A DNA stretch of 64,000 nucleotides from a virus: IMG/VR virus record IMGVR_UViG_3300024520_000047, positions 181,875-245,874 of that record. One strand, given 5' to 3'. Position 1 is the first letter of the stretch, and each line of letters begins with the position of its first letter. Below are positions 43,569 to 52,137 of the stretch, piece by piece. The notes below the pieces were generated by a model. That model saw nothing but the letters and a program-made list of their open reading frames with translations, did not search any database and had not been told where the DNA came from. The position numbers and the translations under genes were made by a program.

Positions 43569-43814
43569 TTAGTTAAGTAATTTATATTTATATTTTCTTG
43601 CAATTTCTTTATTAAAGAAAACACCTTGACTTTTAGCTCTTCGTAAATTAGCTGCTACTACATCTGAAATATCCTCATAAAGATATTTCCGCCCCCCATT
43701 AAATTCTATTATTAATTCTCCAGTTTCTCTATCGTATGTAGAACCTTTAATGTTAGAAGATTTATAAATATTTACTATCTTTTGTCCTTGATAAATTTCT
43801 GATATTACACTCAT
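43569..43814 (-). CDS. KTSC domain protein, 81 aa
   Basis: I start at ATG 43814 (MSVISEIYQ), which is 12 codons inside the longest reading. The domain KTSC is complete: SSNIKGSTYDRETGELIIEFNGG, RKYLYEDIS, and ANLRRAKSQGVFFNKEIARKY. Such domains are found in phage proteins and in some lysyl-tRNA synthetases; function unclear. It lies downstream of the dnaK terminator and upstream of the nucleotidyltransferase gene. Confidence 0.65.
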   Translation of the reverse strand: MSVISEIYQGQKIVNIYKSSNIKGSTYDRETGELIIEFNGGRKYLYEDISDVVAANLRRAKSQGVFFNKEIARKYKYKLLN

Positions 43815-43836
43815 TATTTTTATTTTATATATATGT

Positions 43837-43860
43837 AAAAACCCCCACAAGGGGGGTTTT
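43837..43860 (-). terminator. Rho-independent terminator of dnaK
   Basis: In the minus direction AAAACCCCC, loop, GGGGGTTTTT, followed by further T-rich sequence. It lies immediately downstream of the dnaK stop. Confidence 0.8.
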
Positions 43861-43861
43861 A

Positions 43862-45727
43862 TTATTTTACTTCTTCATATTCTACATCTGTAGTTTCAGG
43901 GTCATCTTCAGGTGGTGGTGTTGTGTCACCTTCAGTTTGTTCGTATAACTTACTAGAAATAGTTTGCCATTTGGAATTAAGGTCGTCCATATTAACTTTA
44001 ATTTCATCTAAATCTTCATTTTTGTGAGATTCCCTTAACTTATTAACTGATTCTTGGAGTAACTGTTTATCGTCGTCATTTAATTTTTCATCAAACTCAG
44101 TAATTTGTCTTTCCGTTTGAAAAATCATGGAATCCGCCTCATTTAGTTTATTGATTTTTTCTAACTTTTCTGAATCCTCTTTAGAGTTTTTCTCAGCTTC
44201 CATTTTCATTTTATTAATTTCTTCCTCATTGAGACTATTACCAGATTCGATTCTAATTTTTTGTTCTTTATTAGTTCCTTTATCTTTAGCACTAACACTT
44301 ATAATACCATTTGCGTCAATATCAAAAGTGACCTCAATTTGGGGAATACCTCTTTGTGCAGGTGGAATATCAGTTAATTGAAAATTACCTAATTTTCTAT
44401 TATCCATAGCCATTGGCCTTTCTCCTTGTAGTACATGAATATCTACTGCGGGTTGATTATCTATAGCTGTAGAAAATACTTGGGATTTACTCGTTGGGAT
44501 TGTAGTGTTTGCATCTATAAGTTTAGTCATAACACCCCCCATAGTCTCAATACCTAATGAAAGTGGTGTTACATCTAAAAGTAATACGTCATTAACATCT
44601 CCCGTAAGAACACCCCCTTGTATTGCAGCACCCATAGCTACAACTTCATCTGGATTTACACCTTTAAATGGTTTCTTTTTAAAAAATTTCTCAACAGATT
44701 TTTGTATAGCTGGAATTCTGGTAGACCCACCAACTAAAATAACCTCATCAATGTCTCCAATAGTTAAACCACTATCTTTAAGTGCTTTTTTACATGGGAC
44801 CATTGTTTTCGTCACTAATTTATCAATCATAGATTCGAACTTAGCTGTAGTTAGTTTTTTAACCAAGTGCTGGGGTCCTGTACTATTAGCACTTAAATAT
44901 GGTAAATTGATATCTGTGGAATTTGAAGACGACAATTCTATTTTAGCTTTTTCAGCCGTATCTTTCAATCTTTGTAAAGCGATAGCGTCTTTACTTACAT
45001 CTATTCCAGTATCTGATTTAAATTCATTAATTAACCAATCAATTATAATTTCATCAAAATTATCTCCCCCAAGATGTGTGTCTCCATTAGTAGAGAGTAC
45101 TTCAAATACACCACCACCTATTTCAAGAATAGAAACATCAAATGTTCCACCACCCAAATCGTAAACCACAACTTTTTTGTCTTGATTTTCATCTAAACCA
45201 TAAGCTAATGCCGCTGCGGTAGGTTCGTTTATAATACGTAAAACATTTAACCCAGCAATTTCACCAGCTTCTTTAGTAGCGTTTCTTTGGGAATCATTAA
45301 AATAAGCGGGTACTGTAATAACAGCATCCGTTACCTTAGTTCCTAAATACTCCTCTGCCGTTTTTTTCAAATTTTGTAAAACTATAGCTGAAATTTCTTG
45401 TGGTATATATGACTTTCCATCCACACTAATTTTAATACTATCATTAGTGCTTTTTTCTATTTTATATGGAATTTTACTTATTTCTTTTTTTATTTCACTG
45501 AATTTACTTCCAATGAATCTTTTTACCGAATAAATGGTATTTTCTGGATTAGTTACTGATTGTCTTTTTGCCGAGTCACCAATTACTCGTTCATTGCTTT
45601 TAAAAGCAACAATAGAAGGTGTTGTTCTTTTACCTTCTAAATTTACTATGACTTCAGGTGTACCACCTTCAATTACTGAAACGCATGAATTTGTGGTTCC
45701 TAAGTCAATCCCTATTACTTTTGACAT
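43862..45727 (-). CDS. dnaK: Hsp70 chaperone DnaK
   Basis: ATP-dependent protein folding chaperone. The ATPase domain is intact: [13 protein letters not shown] at the start, [12 protein letters not shown] and GGSTRIP. The substrate-binding domain has [10 protein letters not shown] and a helical lid ending with VEYEEVK, close to the DnaK ending of Bacteroidota. Length 621 aa is near normal (638 in E. coli). No DnaJ or GrpE is present in the window, so it must use host cochaperones. It is divergent from the clpC-like gene with shared operators between. Confidence 0.92.
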   Translation of the reverse strand: MSKVIGIDLGTTNSCVSVIEGGTPEVIVNLEGKRTTPSIVAFKSNERVIGDSAKRQSVTNPENTIYSVKRFIGSKFSEIKKEISKIPYKIEKSTNDSIKISVDGKSYIPQEISAIVLQNLKKTAEEYLGTKVTDAVITVPAYFNDSQRNATKEAGEIAGLNVLRIINEPTAAALAYGLDENQDKKVVVYDLGGGTFDVSILEIGGGVFEVLSTNGDTHLGGDNFDEIIIDWLINEFKSDTGIDVSKDAIALQRLKDTAEKAKIELSSSNSTDINLPYLSANSTGPQHLVKKLTTAKFESMIDKLVTKTMVPCKKALKDSGLTIGDIDEVILVGGSTRIPAIQKSVEKFFKKKPFKGVNPDEVVAMGAAIQGGVLTGDVNDVLLLDVTPLSLGIETMGGVMTKLIDANTTIPTSKSQVFSTAIDNQPAVDIHVLQGERPMAMDNRKLGNFQLTDIPPAQRGIPQIEVTFDIDANGIISVSAKDKGTNKEQKIRIESGNSLNEEEINKMKMEAEKNSKEDSEKLEKINKLNEADSMIFQTERQITEFDEKLNDDDKQLLQESVNKLRESHKNEDLDEIKVNMDDLNSKWQTISSKLYEQTEGDTTPPPEDDPETTDVEYEEVK

Positions 45728-45763
45728 ATTTTTATTTTTTTTATTGTCTTTTATTGTTTTATG

Positions 45764-45791
45764 AATATAAATTCGTTAATCTTATTGTCAA
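45764..45791 (-). promoter_or_regulatory. Putative dnaK promoter
   Basis: On the minus strand TTGACA (45791-45786) with 16 nt to TATATT (45769-45764). A TGTCA half-site of the operator family overlaps the -35 element, which suggests repression or activation by the same regulator. Confidence 0.45.
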
Positions 45792-45814
45792 TAAGTATAC
45801 CGTTTAATTATTTA

Positions 45815-45848
45815 TGACATACTGTCACCATATACTGACATATTGTCA
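45815..45848. promoter_or_regulatory. Two palindromic operators in the dnaK-clpC interval
   Basis: TGACATACTGTCA (45815-45827) and TGACATATTGTCA (45836-45848) are perfect inverted repeats TGACA-N3-TGTCA. Their starts are 21 bp apart, two helical turns. They do not resemble the CIRCE element. They lie between dnaK and the clpC-like gene and may coordinate both. Confidence 0.6.
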
Positions 45849-45877
45849 CTACTTGATTTTAAAAGGTATTAATGTAT

Positions 45878-45885
45878 TATTTATA
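45878..45885 (+). promoter_or_regulatory. Late-promoter-like TATTTATA motif
   Basis: TATTTATA with 12 nt to the ATG at 45898; this distance supports that start. Confidence 0.45.
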
Positions 45886-45897
45886 ATAAAAAATGTT

Positions 45898-47949
45898 ATG
45901 ATAGAACCGACAGGAAGTTTTGCAGAATTTGAAAAGGGTAAACCCCAAAATTTACCTAAAAAAGAATCACTTTCATCGAAAAGTGGAACACCAGTACTAG
46001 ATAATTTTTCAAGAGATTTGATAAAATATGCGGAAGAAGGAAAATTAGACCCCGTGGTTGGGAGAGAAAAAGAAATTAATAGAATAGCCCAAATTTTATC
46101 ACGAAGAAAAAAAAATAATCCAGTATTAATAGGTGAACCAGGGTGTGGAAAAACCGCACTAGTAGAAGGGTTGGCTATGAAAATAAATGAAGGTAAATGT
46201 CCTCGTAATTTATTAGATAAAAGAATTGTGGGATTAGACCTAACATCCATCGTAGCTGGTACCAAATATAGGGGTCAGTTTGAAGAAAGAATGAAAGCTA
46301 TAATTGATGAATTAGTAGAACATGAAGAAATTATAATTTTTATTGATGAGATTCATACCGTCGTTGGAACCGGAAATGCTTCTGGTTCATTGGACGCCGC
46401 CAACATATTTAAACCCGCATTAGCACGGGGGGAGGTACAATGTATTGGAGCAACCACCATAAATGAATATAGAGAAAATATTGAAAAGGATGGTGCTCTA
46501 GAAAGAAGGTTTCAAAAAATAATAGTCGAACCCACAACTGTAGAAGAAACATTACAAATACTTAAAAATTTAAAAGAACGTTATGAAGAACACCATAAAG
46601 TTAATTATAGTGATGAGTCTTTAGAAGCTTGTGTGTTATTATCTGAAAGATATTTGACTCACAGAGAATTTCCAGATAAAGCTATAGATATTATGGATGA
46701 AGTGGGAGCTAAAGTACAAGTAGAATTAGAATACCCTAAAGAAATTGAGGATTTAAGACGAATACTTAGTGATTTAAAAGAAGAAAAGGTAGAGGTGGTA
46801 AAATCACAAAAATATGAAAAAGCCGCGGAATTAAGAGATAAGGAACGCACAGTTTTAGGTACTCTTGAAGAAAAAAAATTGGCGTGGGAAATGGAATTAG
46901 AAGATAGTCGTAAACCAGTAACGGAAGATGATATATATGATGTAGTTTCCCAAATAACAAAGATACCCATATCTAGATTAGACACTAATGAAACAAAAAC
47001 ATTACTGAGTTTAGAGAGCTCTCTTCAAAAAATTGTAATAGGTCAAAATGAAGCTGTCAAGAAAGTTGCAAGAGCCATCAGGCGTAATAGGGTTGGGATT
47101 AGAGATAATAAAAAACCAATTGGTTCTTTCATGTTTTTAGGTTCCACGGGTGTTGGTAAAACTCACTTAGCTAAAGCGATTGCACGTGAGGTGTTCGGTA
47201 ATGAAGATTCTTTAATACGGTTAGATATGTCAGAATATAAAGAAAAATTCAATTCAACAAGATTGATTGGTTCACCACCTGGATATGTTGGTTATAATGA
47301 AGGGGGTCAACTAACTGAAGCTGTTCGCAAAAAACCCTATTCGGTAATATTGTTAGATGAAATAGAAAAAGCTCATTCCGATATTTATGACCTATTATTA
47401 CAAATATTTGATGAAGGGCATATAACTGATAGTTTAGGGAGAGTCATTAATTTTAAAAATACCCTTATCATTATGACCTCTAATGTGGGAGCTAAACAAA
47501 TGGGTGAATTTTCAAACCCTTTAGGGTTCACAACGAAAGATTCTGAATCAAGAACAGAGGAAGCGGTATCACAAATATTGAAAAAAGCACTAAAAAATAC
47601 CTTTAAGCCAGAATTTCTAAATAGGGTAGAACATAATATAATATTTAAAAGTTTAGAAAAAAAATCTATTAGTAAAATAGTAAGGTTGGAACTGAATCAC
47701 TTACAAGAAAGATTAAAAGAAAAAAAATACCACATGACTTTTGATAAAAAGGTAACTGATTTTATTGTAAAAGAAGGGTATGACGATAAATTCGGTGCAA
47801 GACCAATAAAAAGAGCAATTCAAAATAAGTTAGAAGATTTTATTTCTGAAGAAATATTAAAAGGAAATGTCGTGGAACACAATACCTACACTATGAGAAT
47901 TAATAAAGATAATGAAATTACTATAAACGAAGAAAGTGATAATGAGTAG
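45898..47949 (+). CDS. ClpC-like AAA+ unfoldase lacking the N domain, 683 aa
   Basis: Two AAA+ domains: GEPGCGKT (residue 79) with Walker B, and GSTGVGKT (residue 415). Between them is a UVR-type motif ([16 protein letters not shown]). The second domain has the ClpP-docking loop tripeptide LGF at residues 542-544 (NPLGFTTK). The N-terminal adaptor-binding domain of ClpC is absent, and the protein starts with a Lys-rich linker. The start at 45898 is preferred over 45814 because it lies 12 nt after a TATTTATA motif. Unfolds substrates; may use host ClpP. Confidence 0.85.
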   Translation: MIEPTGSFAEFEKGKPQNLPKKESLSSKSGTPVLDNFSRDLIKYAEEGKLDPVVGREKEINRIAQILSRRKKNNPVLIGEPGCGKTALVEGLAMKINEGKCPRNLLDKRIVGLDLTSIVAGTKYRGQFEERMKAIIDELVEHEEIIIFIDEIHTVVGTGNASGSLDAANIFKPALARGEVQCIGATTINEYRENIEKDGALERRFQKIIVEPTTVEETLQILKNLKERYEEHHKVNYSDESLEACVLLSERYLTHREFPDKAIDIMDEVGAKVQVELEYPKEIEDLRRILSDLKEEKVEVVKSQKYEKAAELRDKERTVLGTLEEKKLAWEMELEDSRKPVTEDDIYDVVSQITKIPISRLDTNETKTLLSLESSLQKIVIGQNEAVKKVARAIRRNRVGIRDNKKPIGSFMFLGSTGVGKTHLAKAIAREVFGNEDSLIRLDMSEYKEKFNSTRLIGSPPGYVGYNEGGQLTEAVRKKPYSVILLDEIEKAHSDIYDLLLQIFDEGHITDSLGRVINFKNTLIIMTSNVGAKQMGEFSNPLGFTTKDSESRTEEAVSQILKKALKNTFKPEFLNRVEHNIIFKSLEKKSISKIVRLELNHLQERLKEKKYHMTFDKKVTDFIVKEGYDDKFGARPIKRAIQNKLEDFISEEILKGNVVEHNTYTMRINKDNEITINEESDNE

Positions 47950-47953
47950 TTTA

Positions 47954-50341
47954 TTAGGCAATAACTGCTCCATATGAACCAGTAACTATCCAACCAGCAT
48001 CTGCATCCCAAAGTAAATCAATCGAATCTCCCGCATCTGTTAGTGTAAAACTACTATATGGGCTAGTCCACGTATTAATGGTCATGGAACCAGTAAGTGA
48101 ATCGTCATACACATAAATAGTCAATCTTTGTCCCTGACTACCATTAGGTAAAGACCCCGGAGCCGGGGACGAACCTATTTGTGCTATTCTCCAAATAGAT
48201 TTTTTACTTATAGAGGGTGAAACATCGGCATCTGTAGTTACTATCCCTGTTTTATGTATTTGAGCTTCTGCGATTAAAGTATCACCTATGTAAGTAGTAC
48301 TTAATGTAGTTACCCCTGTGCCCGTTAAATCACCATCAACAACAGCTTCAGGGCCTATTGTAACGGGTGAACAACCAGTTATGGTAGACACGTATAATGT
48401 TCCACCAAACTCACATAAATCTACATTGGGCATATAAACTGTATCGTCGGCATTTCCTGTAATGCCAAACCCACCAAGTACTGCACTTCTATCTCCATTG
48501 ACTATGGAGTTAAAAGAATGTGCAAATGAAGTTAAACCTGAAGCTGTGGAACCACTACCCCCCGCGTGGGAACCTGAACCAGCCGCTACAGTTTTAATAT
48601 TTTGAGCATGAGACGCGTCTCCTGACGCTATGGGCCCAATATCGGTTGGTCCTGGGATGCCTATCTCAATATTTGGTCCTCCTTCTGCATGTGCCCACTT
48701 ACCACTAGCAATTGTATTATGTCCTTGAGCGTGAGAACCATAATTACCACTTGCAATCGTATAACCACCTTCAGCGTGAGAACCTGTACCTGAGGCTAGA
48801 GTATTATATCCTTCAGCGTGACCTACTGCCTCTGTTGTTGCAGAGGTTTGGTATCCCTCAACGTGTGAATAATCAGCGTCTGCTGTAATAATTGTCTGAT
48901 ATCCTTCACCATGTGAATAATTACCTATAACTGTAGTGTAAAATCCTTCCGCGTGAGAATAATCACCATGAGCTTTTGTTCCTCTTCCTTCCGAGTGTGC
49001 TGTAACTCCAGTTGCTTCTGTTTGGAATCCTTGAGCGTGACAATAATATTTTGCTCCACTGCCCGCTAATGTCCCATATCCTTCTGCGTGAGACATATGA
49101 GTCATAGCAGATGTTTGGGCCCCTTCAGCGTGAGACCCAATACCTAAAGCATACCCACCAATATAGAGACTAGCCCCAGGAAGTATATAACCACCTTCAG
49201 CGTGAGAACAAGCTCCTATAGCTAGTGACCCATATCCTTCTGCGTGAGAAACTTGTCCACTAGCTAAGGTAAAACCACCTTCTGCGTGAGCACCCATTGT
49301 AGTTGCTGAAGTAGGTGCTATTGTAGGTAAGTCTCCAGTTTTTATTGAGCCACCTTCAGCGTGTGAAGCAGTACCACTTGCGAGATTCCCCCACCCTTCA
49401 GCGTGAGAATAGTTTTCTATTGCTCTTGTATAAGACCCTTCAGCATGGGACGACAGTCCACTAGAAATTGTAGTGTGTCCTTCAGCGTGTGAAGCTATAC
49501 CATACGCTTTAGTATCTATGCCTTCAGCGTGTGAACCATAACCTATCGCTGTCGTATCTTTACCTTCAGCGTGAGATGTGTCTCCAGTTGCCCACGAACT
49601 GTCTCCCTCCGCATGAGAATAGTTCCCTTCAGCTTGTGTACTTATACCTTCCGCATGTGAACTATTACCATATGCTTGAGTGTCTGTACCTTCAGCGTGT
49701 GAACCCTGTCCTGTTGCTATAACACCAGTTTTCCACCCATAACCTTCCGCGTGAGCACCTCTACCGATAGCTATATTAGTCGCCAACCCACCATCACTGT
49801 ACCCCTCAACGTGTGAACCATAACCTATCGCTGTCGTATCTTTACCTTCAGCATGAGATGAAGTTCCCGTCGCCCAAGTGTTTTCGCCTTTAGCGTGAGA
49901 ATAGTTCCCTTCAGCTAATGTGGTACTTCCCCACGCTATAGAATTAATGCCTGTTGCGGATGAAGTAATATGTTGGATAGGACTATGTTCTGTAACAGCA
50001 TCTAAACACGCGTATCTATTATTTATATATAAATTAGTTATACAACTACCACTTCCACCACTAAATACAGTATCTGCGGGGTCTAATAGACCAAACATTA
50101 TCGTATCTCCCGAAATAAAGGTTGTAATTCCGCTGGTTCCTTGAAGTCGTCTAAAATTTAATGCCCCATCATTAGGGTTAGCTGTCTTACTCACATAGAG
50201 ACCTATACCACCAGAACCTAGATTATTTCCAATGGTATTATCTATTTTTTGACTTAAAATACTAAGATTACCATCTAACTCACCATGAGTTAATGCGTTA
50301 CTTTGGCTTAATCTTAAATAAAATGGAATTGGTAATGGCAT
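47954..50341 (-). CDS. SHAEG-repeat fibre-like protein, 795 aa
   Basis: About 29 copies of an H-x-x-G element, most often SHAEG, follow from residue 147 to about 605, with a period near 14 residues and turns such as TxAxG. This pattern matches the left-handed beta-roll of YadA-type trimeric adhesin heads. A unique N-terminal 140 residues and a C-terminal 180-residue domain flank the roll. The same SHAEG element is known in tail fibres. Probably a trimeric host-binding fibre. Late motif 16 nt upstream. Confidence 0.7.
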   Translation of the reverse strand: MPLPIPFYLRLSQSNALTHGELDGNLSILSQKIDNTIGNNLGSGGIGLYVSKTANPNDGALNFRRLQGTSGITTFISGDTIMFGLLDPADTVFSGGSGSCITNLYINNRYACLDAVTEHSPIQHITSSATGINSIAWGSTTLAEGNYSHAKGENTWATGTSSHAEGKDTTAIGYGSHVEGYSDGGLATNIAIGRGAHAEGYGWKTGVIATGQGSHAEGTDTQAYGNSSHAEGISTQAEGNYSHAEGDSSWATGDTSHAEGKDTTAIGYGSHAEGIDTKAYGIASHAEGHTTISSGLSSHAEGSYTRAIENYSHAEGWGNLASGTASHAEGGSIKTGDLPTIAPTSATTMGAHAEGGFTLASGQVSHAEGYGSLAIGACSHAEGGYILPGASLYIGGYALGIGSHAEGAQTSAMTHMSHAEGYGTLAGSGAKYYCHAQGFQTEATGVTAHSEGRGTKAHGDYSHAEGFYTTVIGNYSHGEGYQTIITADADYSHVEGYQTSATTEAVGHAEGYNTLASGTGSHAEGGYTIASGNYGSHAQGHNTIASGKWAHAEGGPNIEIGIPGPTDIGPIASGDASHAQNIKTVAAGSGSHAGGSGSTASGLTSFAHSFNSIVNGDRSAVLGGFGITGNADDTVYMPNVDLCEFGGTLYVSTITGCSPVTIGPEAVVDGDLTGTGVTTLSTTYIGDTLIAEAQIHKTGIVTTDADVSPSISKKSIWRIAQIGSSPAPGSLPNGSQGQRLTIYVYDDSLTGSMTINTWTSPYSSFTLTDAGDSIDLLWDADAGWIVTGSYGAVIA
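48530..49900 (-). repeat. SHAEG codon repeat array
   Basis: About 29 degenerate units inside the fibre-like gene, each encoding H-x-x-G, with forward-strand text such as CTTCAGCGTGAGA recurring. Units vary in length and are spaced by non-identical sequence, so the array is a protein repeat, not a CRISPR. Confidence 0.75.
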
Positions 50342-50357
50342 ATCTACTTATTTACTA

Positions 50358-50365
50358 TATAAATA
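50358..50365 (-). promoter_or_regulatory. Late-promoter-like TATTTATA motif
   Basis: TATTTATA on the minus strand, 16 nt upstream of the fibre-like gene start at 50341. Confidence 0.45.
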
Positions 50366-50388
50366 TCGCCAGTATAAAAAAGAGAAGT

Positions 50389-51210
50389 TTAAAAGAGTAA
50401 TTGGGAATAATCTTTTTCTTGGTGTTTAAATGTATGTCTAGTATTCCCCAGCTTTTTAAGAATATTTTTTCCTAGTAAAATTGCATTACTAACATCTTCT
50501 ACTACAACATATTCATTTTTTGTGTGGTATCTATAATAACCAGTTGCAAAATTTAAACATGGAAAATCAAAATTTTTCTTTAACATCATTGTGTCGGTAT
50601 ATGGATGATATAACCATTTAATATACCCGTGATTTAATATAATATCCTTAACTGATTCAAAAAACAAACTTTTTTCTTCATACAGTTGGACACCCATTAA
50701 AGTTTTACTCATTGTATCATTTTCTGTAGAGTCAAATTGTATTGCGTAGCCCACATTTTTAAAAAACTCTGGGTCTGCTTGTTTTGAACCGTGACATCCA
50801 GTTTCTTCTGCAACGGGAAAGAAAACTTTACACGTGTCTACTTCTCGAAGAATTTCCATACATGTAAACACCCCAGCTTTATCGTCTCCACCAATACCTG
50901 TTGGTTCTCCAGTTTCTTTTTCATAAGCTTTTAAAGCAAATTTAGGTTCATTTTGTGCATTTAACCTATATTCCTCCTCTATAACCATATCAACTTTTGG
51001 GTGAACAGTATCTAAGTGAGCAACCAAGCAAGGATAAATCTCACTCTGGCCTTTGGTAATATAAAGACACCCCAAGTCGTCTTGATAAAAGGACACACCA
51101 TTTATTTGTTGTAACTCATTTATCAAAAATTCAATTAGGTCGTCTTCCTCCCAAGTATAGGTCGGAACGGCTAACAAATTTTTTAATCGTTGTAATTGTT
51201 TATTTTCCAT
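50389..51210 (-). CDS. M20 family (PepT-like) metallopeptidase, 273 aa
   Basis: Zinc-dependent exopeptidase fold. Metal-binding residues are visible: HLDTV (H65, D67), GIGGDDKAG (D109/D110), EETGCHGS (E135/E136) and the C-terminal HTKNEYV. At 273 aa it is shorter than PepT (about 408), so the dimerisation domain may be reduced. It has a host-type promoter with the ATG only 4 nt after the -7 element. A peptide scavenging or processing role is possible; the family is unusual for phages. Confidence 0.75.
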   Translation of the reverse strand: MENKQLQRLKNLLAVPTYTWEEDDLIEFLINELQQINGVSFYQDDLGCLYITKGQSEIYPCLVAHLDTVHPKVDMVIEEEYRLNAQNEPKFALKAYEKETGEPTGIGGDDKAGVFTCMEILREVDTCKVFFPVAEETGCHGSKQADPEFFKNVGYAIQFDSTENDTMSKTLMGVQLYEEKSLFFESVKDIILNHGYIKWLYHPYTDTMMLKKNFDFPCLNFATGYYRYHTKNEYVVVEDVSNAILLGKNILKKLGNTRHTFKHQEKDYSQLLF

Positions 51211-51214
51211 AACA

Positions 51215-51246
51215 CAAAGATAATACTATTTTCTAATAAAACCAAA
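51215..51246 (-). promoter_or_regulatory. Bacteroidota-type promoter of the M20 gene
   Basis: On the minus strand TTTG (51246-51243), 20 nt, TATCTTTG (51222-51215), then TGTT and the ATG. The short gap implies an essentially leaderless mRNA. Confidence 0.75.
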
Positions 51247-51250
51247 TAAA

Positions 51251-51293
51251 TTTAATTAATAATTGTTTTAAGTTTAATTAATAATTGTTTTAA
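51251..51293. repeat. Tandem direct repeat, 21-nt units
   Basis: Two identical 21-nt AT-rich units at 51251-51271 and 51273-51293. Together they form the 3' end of the micro-gene at 51252-51398. Confidence 0.6.
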
Positions 51294-51398
51294 TCTATTT
51301 TTATACCATTTTTTAGACCACCCATCTAAGTACCCATGCATTACCAATTCTGTTTTAACTTTAAGAATTTCTTCTTTTAATTTTTCTACTTTTTTCAT
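51252..51398 (-). CDS. Micro-gene, 48 aa
   Basis: A Lys-rich helical peptide (MKKVEKLKEEILKVKTEL, later WSKKWYKNRLKQ). The sequence is not recognised. A TATTTATT motif lies 14 nt upstream of the ATG, as for other late genes, and the frame ends within a direct repeat. Its charge and helix content would suit a small nucleic-acid-binding peptide, but this is only inference. Confidence 0.5.
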   Translation of the reverse strand: MKKVEKLKEEILKVKTELVMHGYLDGWSKKWYKNRLKQLLIKLKTIIN

Positions 51399-51412
51399 AA
51401 ACTCTTTTTTTA

Positions 51413-51420
51413 AATAAATA
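51413..51420 (-). promoter_or_regulatory. Late-promoter-like TATTTATT motif
   Basis: TATTTATT on the minus strand, 14 nt upstream of the micro-gene start at 51398. Confidence 0.4.
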
Positions 51421-51427
51421 TTTCATT

Positions 51428-51435
51428 TATATTTG
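51428..51435 (+). promoter_or_regulatory. Putative tRNA promoter -7 element
   Basis: TATATTTG fits TAnnTTTG and ends 7 nt before the 5' end of the tRNA. The matching -33 TTTG is not clear, so this half is uncertain. Confidence 0.4.
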
Positions 51436-51442
51436 TTTTCAT

Positions 51443-51516
51443 GCTCCCGTAGCTCAACTGGATAGAGCAACAGCCTTCTAAGCTGTAGGTTATAGGTTCG
51501 AGTCCTATTGGGAGTA
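51443..51516 (+). tRNA. tRNA-Arg (anticodon UCU)
   Basis: 74 nt cloverleaf. The acceptor GCTCCCG pairs with TGGGAGT with two G-U pairs. The anticodon stem ACAGC/GCTGT encloses CTTCTAA, so the anticodon is TCT, decoding AGA. The T arm ATAGG/CCTAT with loop TTCGAGT is intact. CCA is not encoded. AGA is a common Arg codon in this AT-rich sequence, so the gene may ease codon demand. Confidence 0.93.
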
Positions 51517-51599
51517 CGTAAAAAATTTTGTAATATTCTTTGTATTGTCAAGTATTTATATTACATTTATAATTAGTTCTTTGAAAATATTTAAAATAT

Positions 51600-52013
51600 G
51601 GGGGTGACTGGAATTGATTGGCATACACCGATAAAAGTCAGCACGTCGAGGCTAAACTAACCTTGGAAAACTGGTTTAACTTTCTAAAACGGCAACGTAT
51701 TAGATACCATGACAACTCTTGGACTTATCCATGACGAGTCAACTGTGACTGTAGCGTAACTAGGTTACGACTATTTTTAGTCCCGTTCTTACTATAGAAT
51801 TTAAGATTTGTTTCTTTAGTTTGTAGAACGTCATAAGACAAATCGAACTCACCGTAGTCATTTAGGTGATTAAAATATTAAATGACTGGGACTCTGGATG
51901 GTTGTTTATTCTATGAAAGATTAGTCCGAGGATAAAAGAATAAACTAAACGTGTAGGATAGATTTCTATAGTTGATGAGCAAGACGCGGGTTCGAATCCC
52001 GCCACCTCCACCA
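51600..52013 (+). ncRNA. ssrA: Transfer-messenger RNA
   Basis: The ends pair: GGGGGTG (51600-51606) with CACCTCC, then A and an encoded CCA (52011-52013). The T arm GCGGG TTCGAAT CCCGC is typical. The resume codon would be near 51691, nt 92 of the RNA, as in E. coli. From there an open frame of 22 codons ends at TAA 51757-51759. The encoded tag has no ALAA ending; the last residues are TVTVA. The RNA rescues stalled ribosomes; a late-type motif lies at 51553-51560. Confidence 0.88.
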
Positions 52014-52026
52014 TATTAAATTAATT

Positions 52027-52137
52027 AAGTGGGTACCTGAGACGGACGCTTCGTAGCCTGTAATGGATAGAATGGGTAAGACCATTTAGGGTATTAATCT
52101 CCATTGAGACCCGCGTTCTTGGAGAACCCACTTTTTT
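52027..52137 (+). ncRNA. Unassigned structured RNA with terminator-like end
   Basis: About 110 nt. AAGTGGGT (52027-52034) pairs with ACCCACTT (52126-52133), and a run of six T follows. Inside, GGACGC can pair with GCGTTC, TGGA with TCCA, and AATGG/CCATT (about 52071-52086) form a hairpin. The result is a rod with bulges. No SRP GGAAGC motif and no 5S features are seen. It starts 14 nt after the tmRNA. It may be co-transcribed with the tmRNA. Confidence 0.5.

Noticed and set aside
43815-43850. Extended N terminus of the KTSC protein
   Set aside because: It would start inside the dnaK terminator; the ATG at 43814 keeps the whole domain.
44505-45164. Long plus-strand reading frame antisense to dnaK (219 aa)
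   Set aside because: It is a shadow of the dnaK gene in another frame; the dnaK motifs are clear on the minus strand.
45815-45848. Palindromes as HrcA CIRCE sites
   Set aside because: CIRCE is TTAGCACTC-N9-GAGTGCTAA; these are TGACA-N3-TGTCA.
45814-45897. Extended N terminus of the clpC-like gene
   Set aside because: It would run through the operator and the late motif; the ATG at 45898 is 12 nt after that motif.
48530-49900. Regularly spaced repeated text that could suggest a CRISPR array
   Set aside because: Repeats are degenerate, in frame with a protein beta-roll, and no Cas gene is present.
52027-52137. Structured RNA as 5S rRNA, SRP RNA or 6S RNA
   Set aside because: No SRP GGAAGC loop, no 5S features, and it is shorter than typical 6S RNA.
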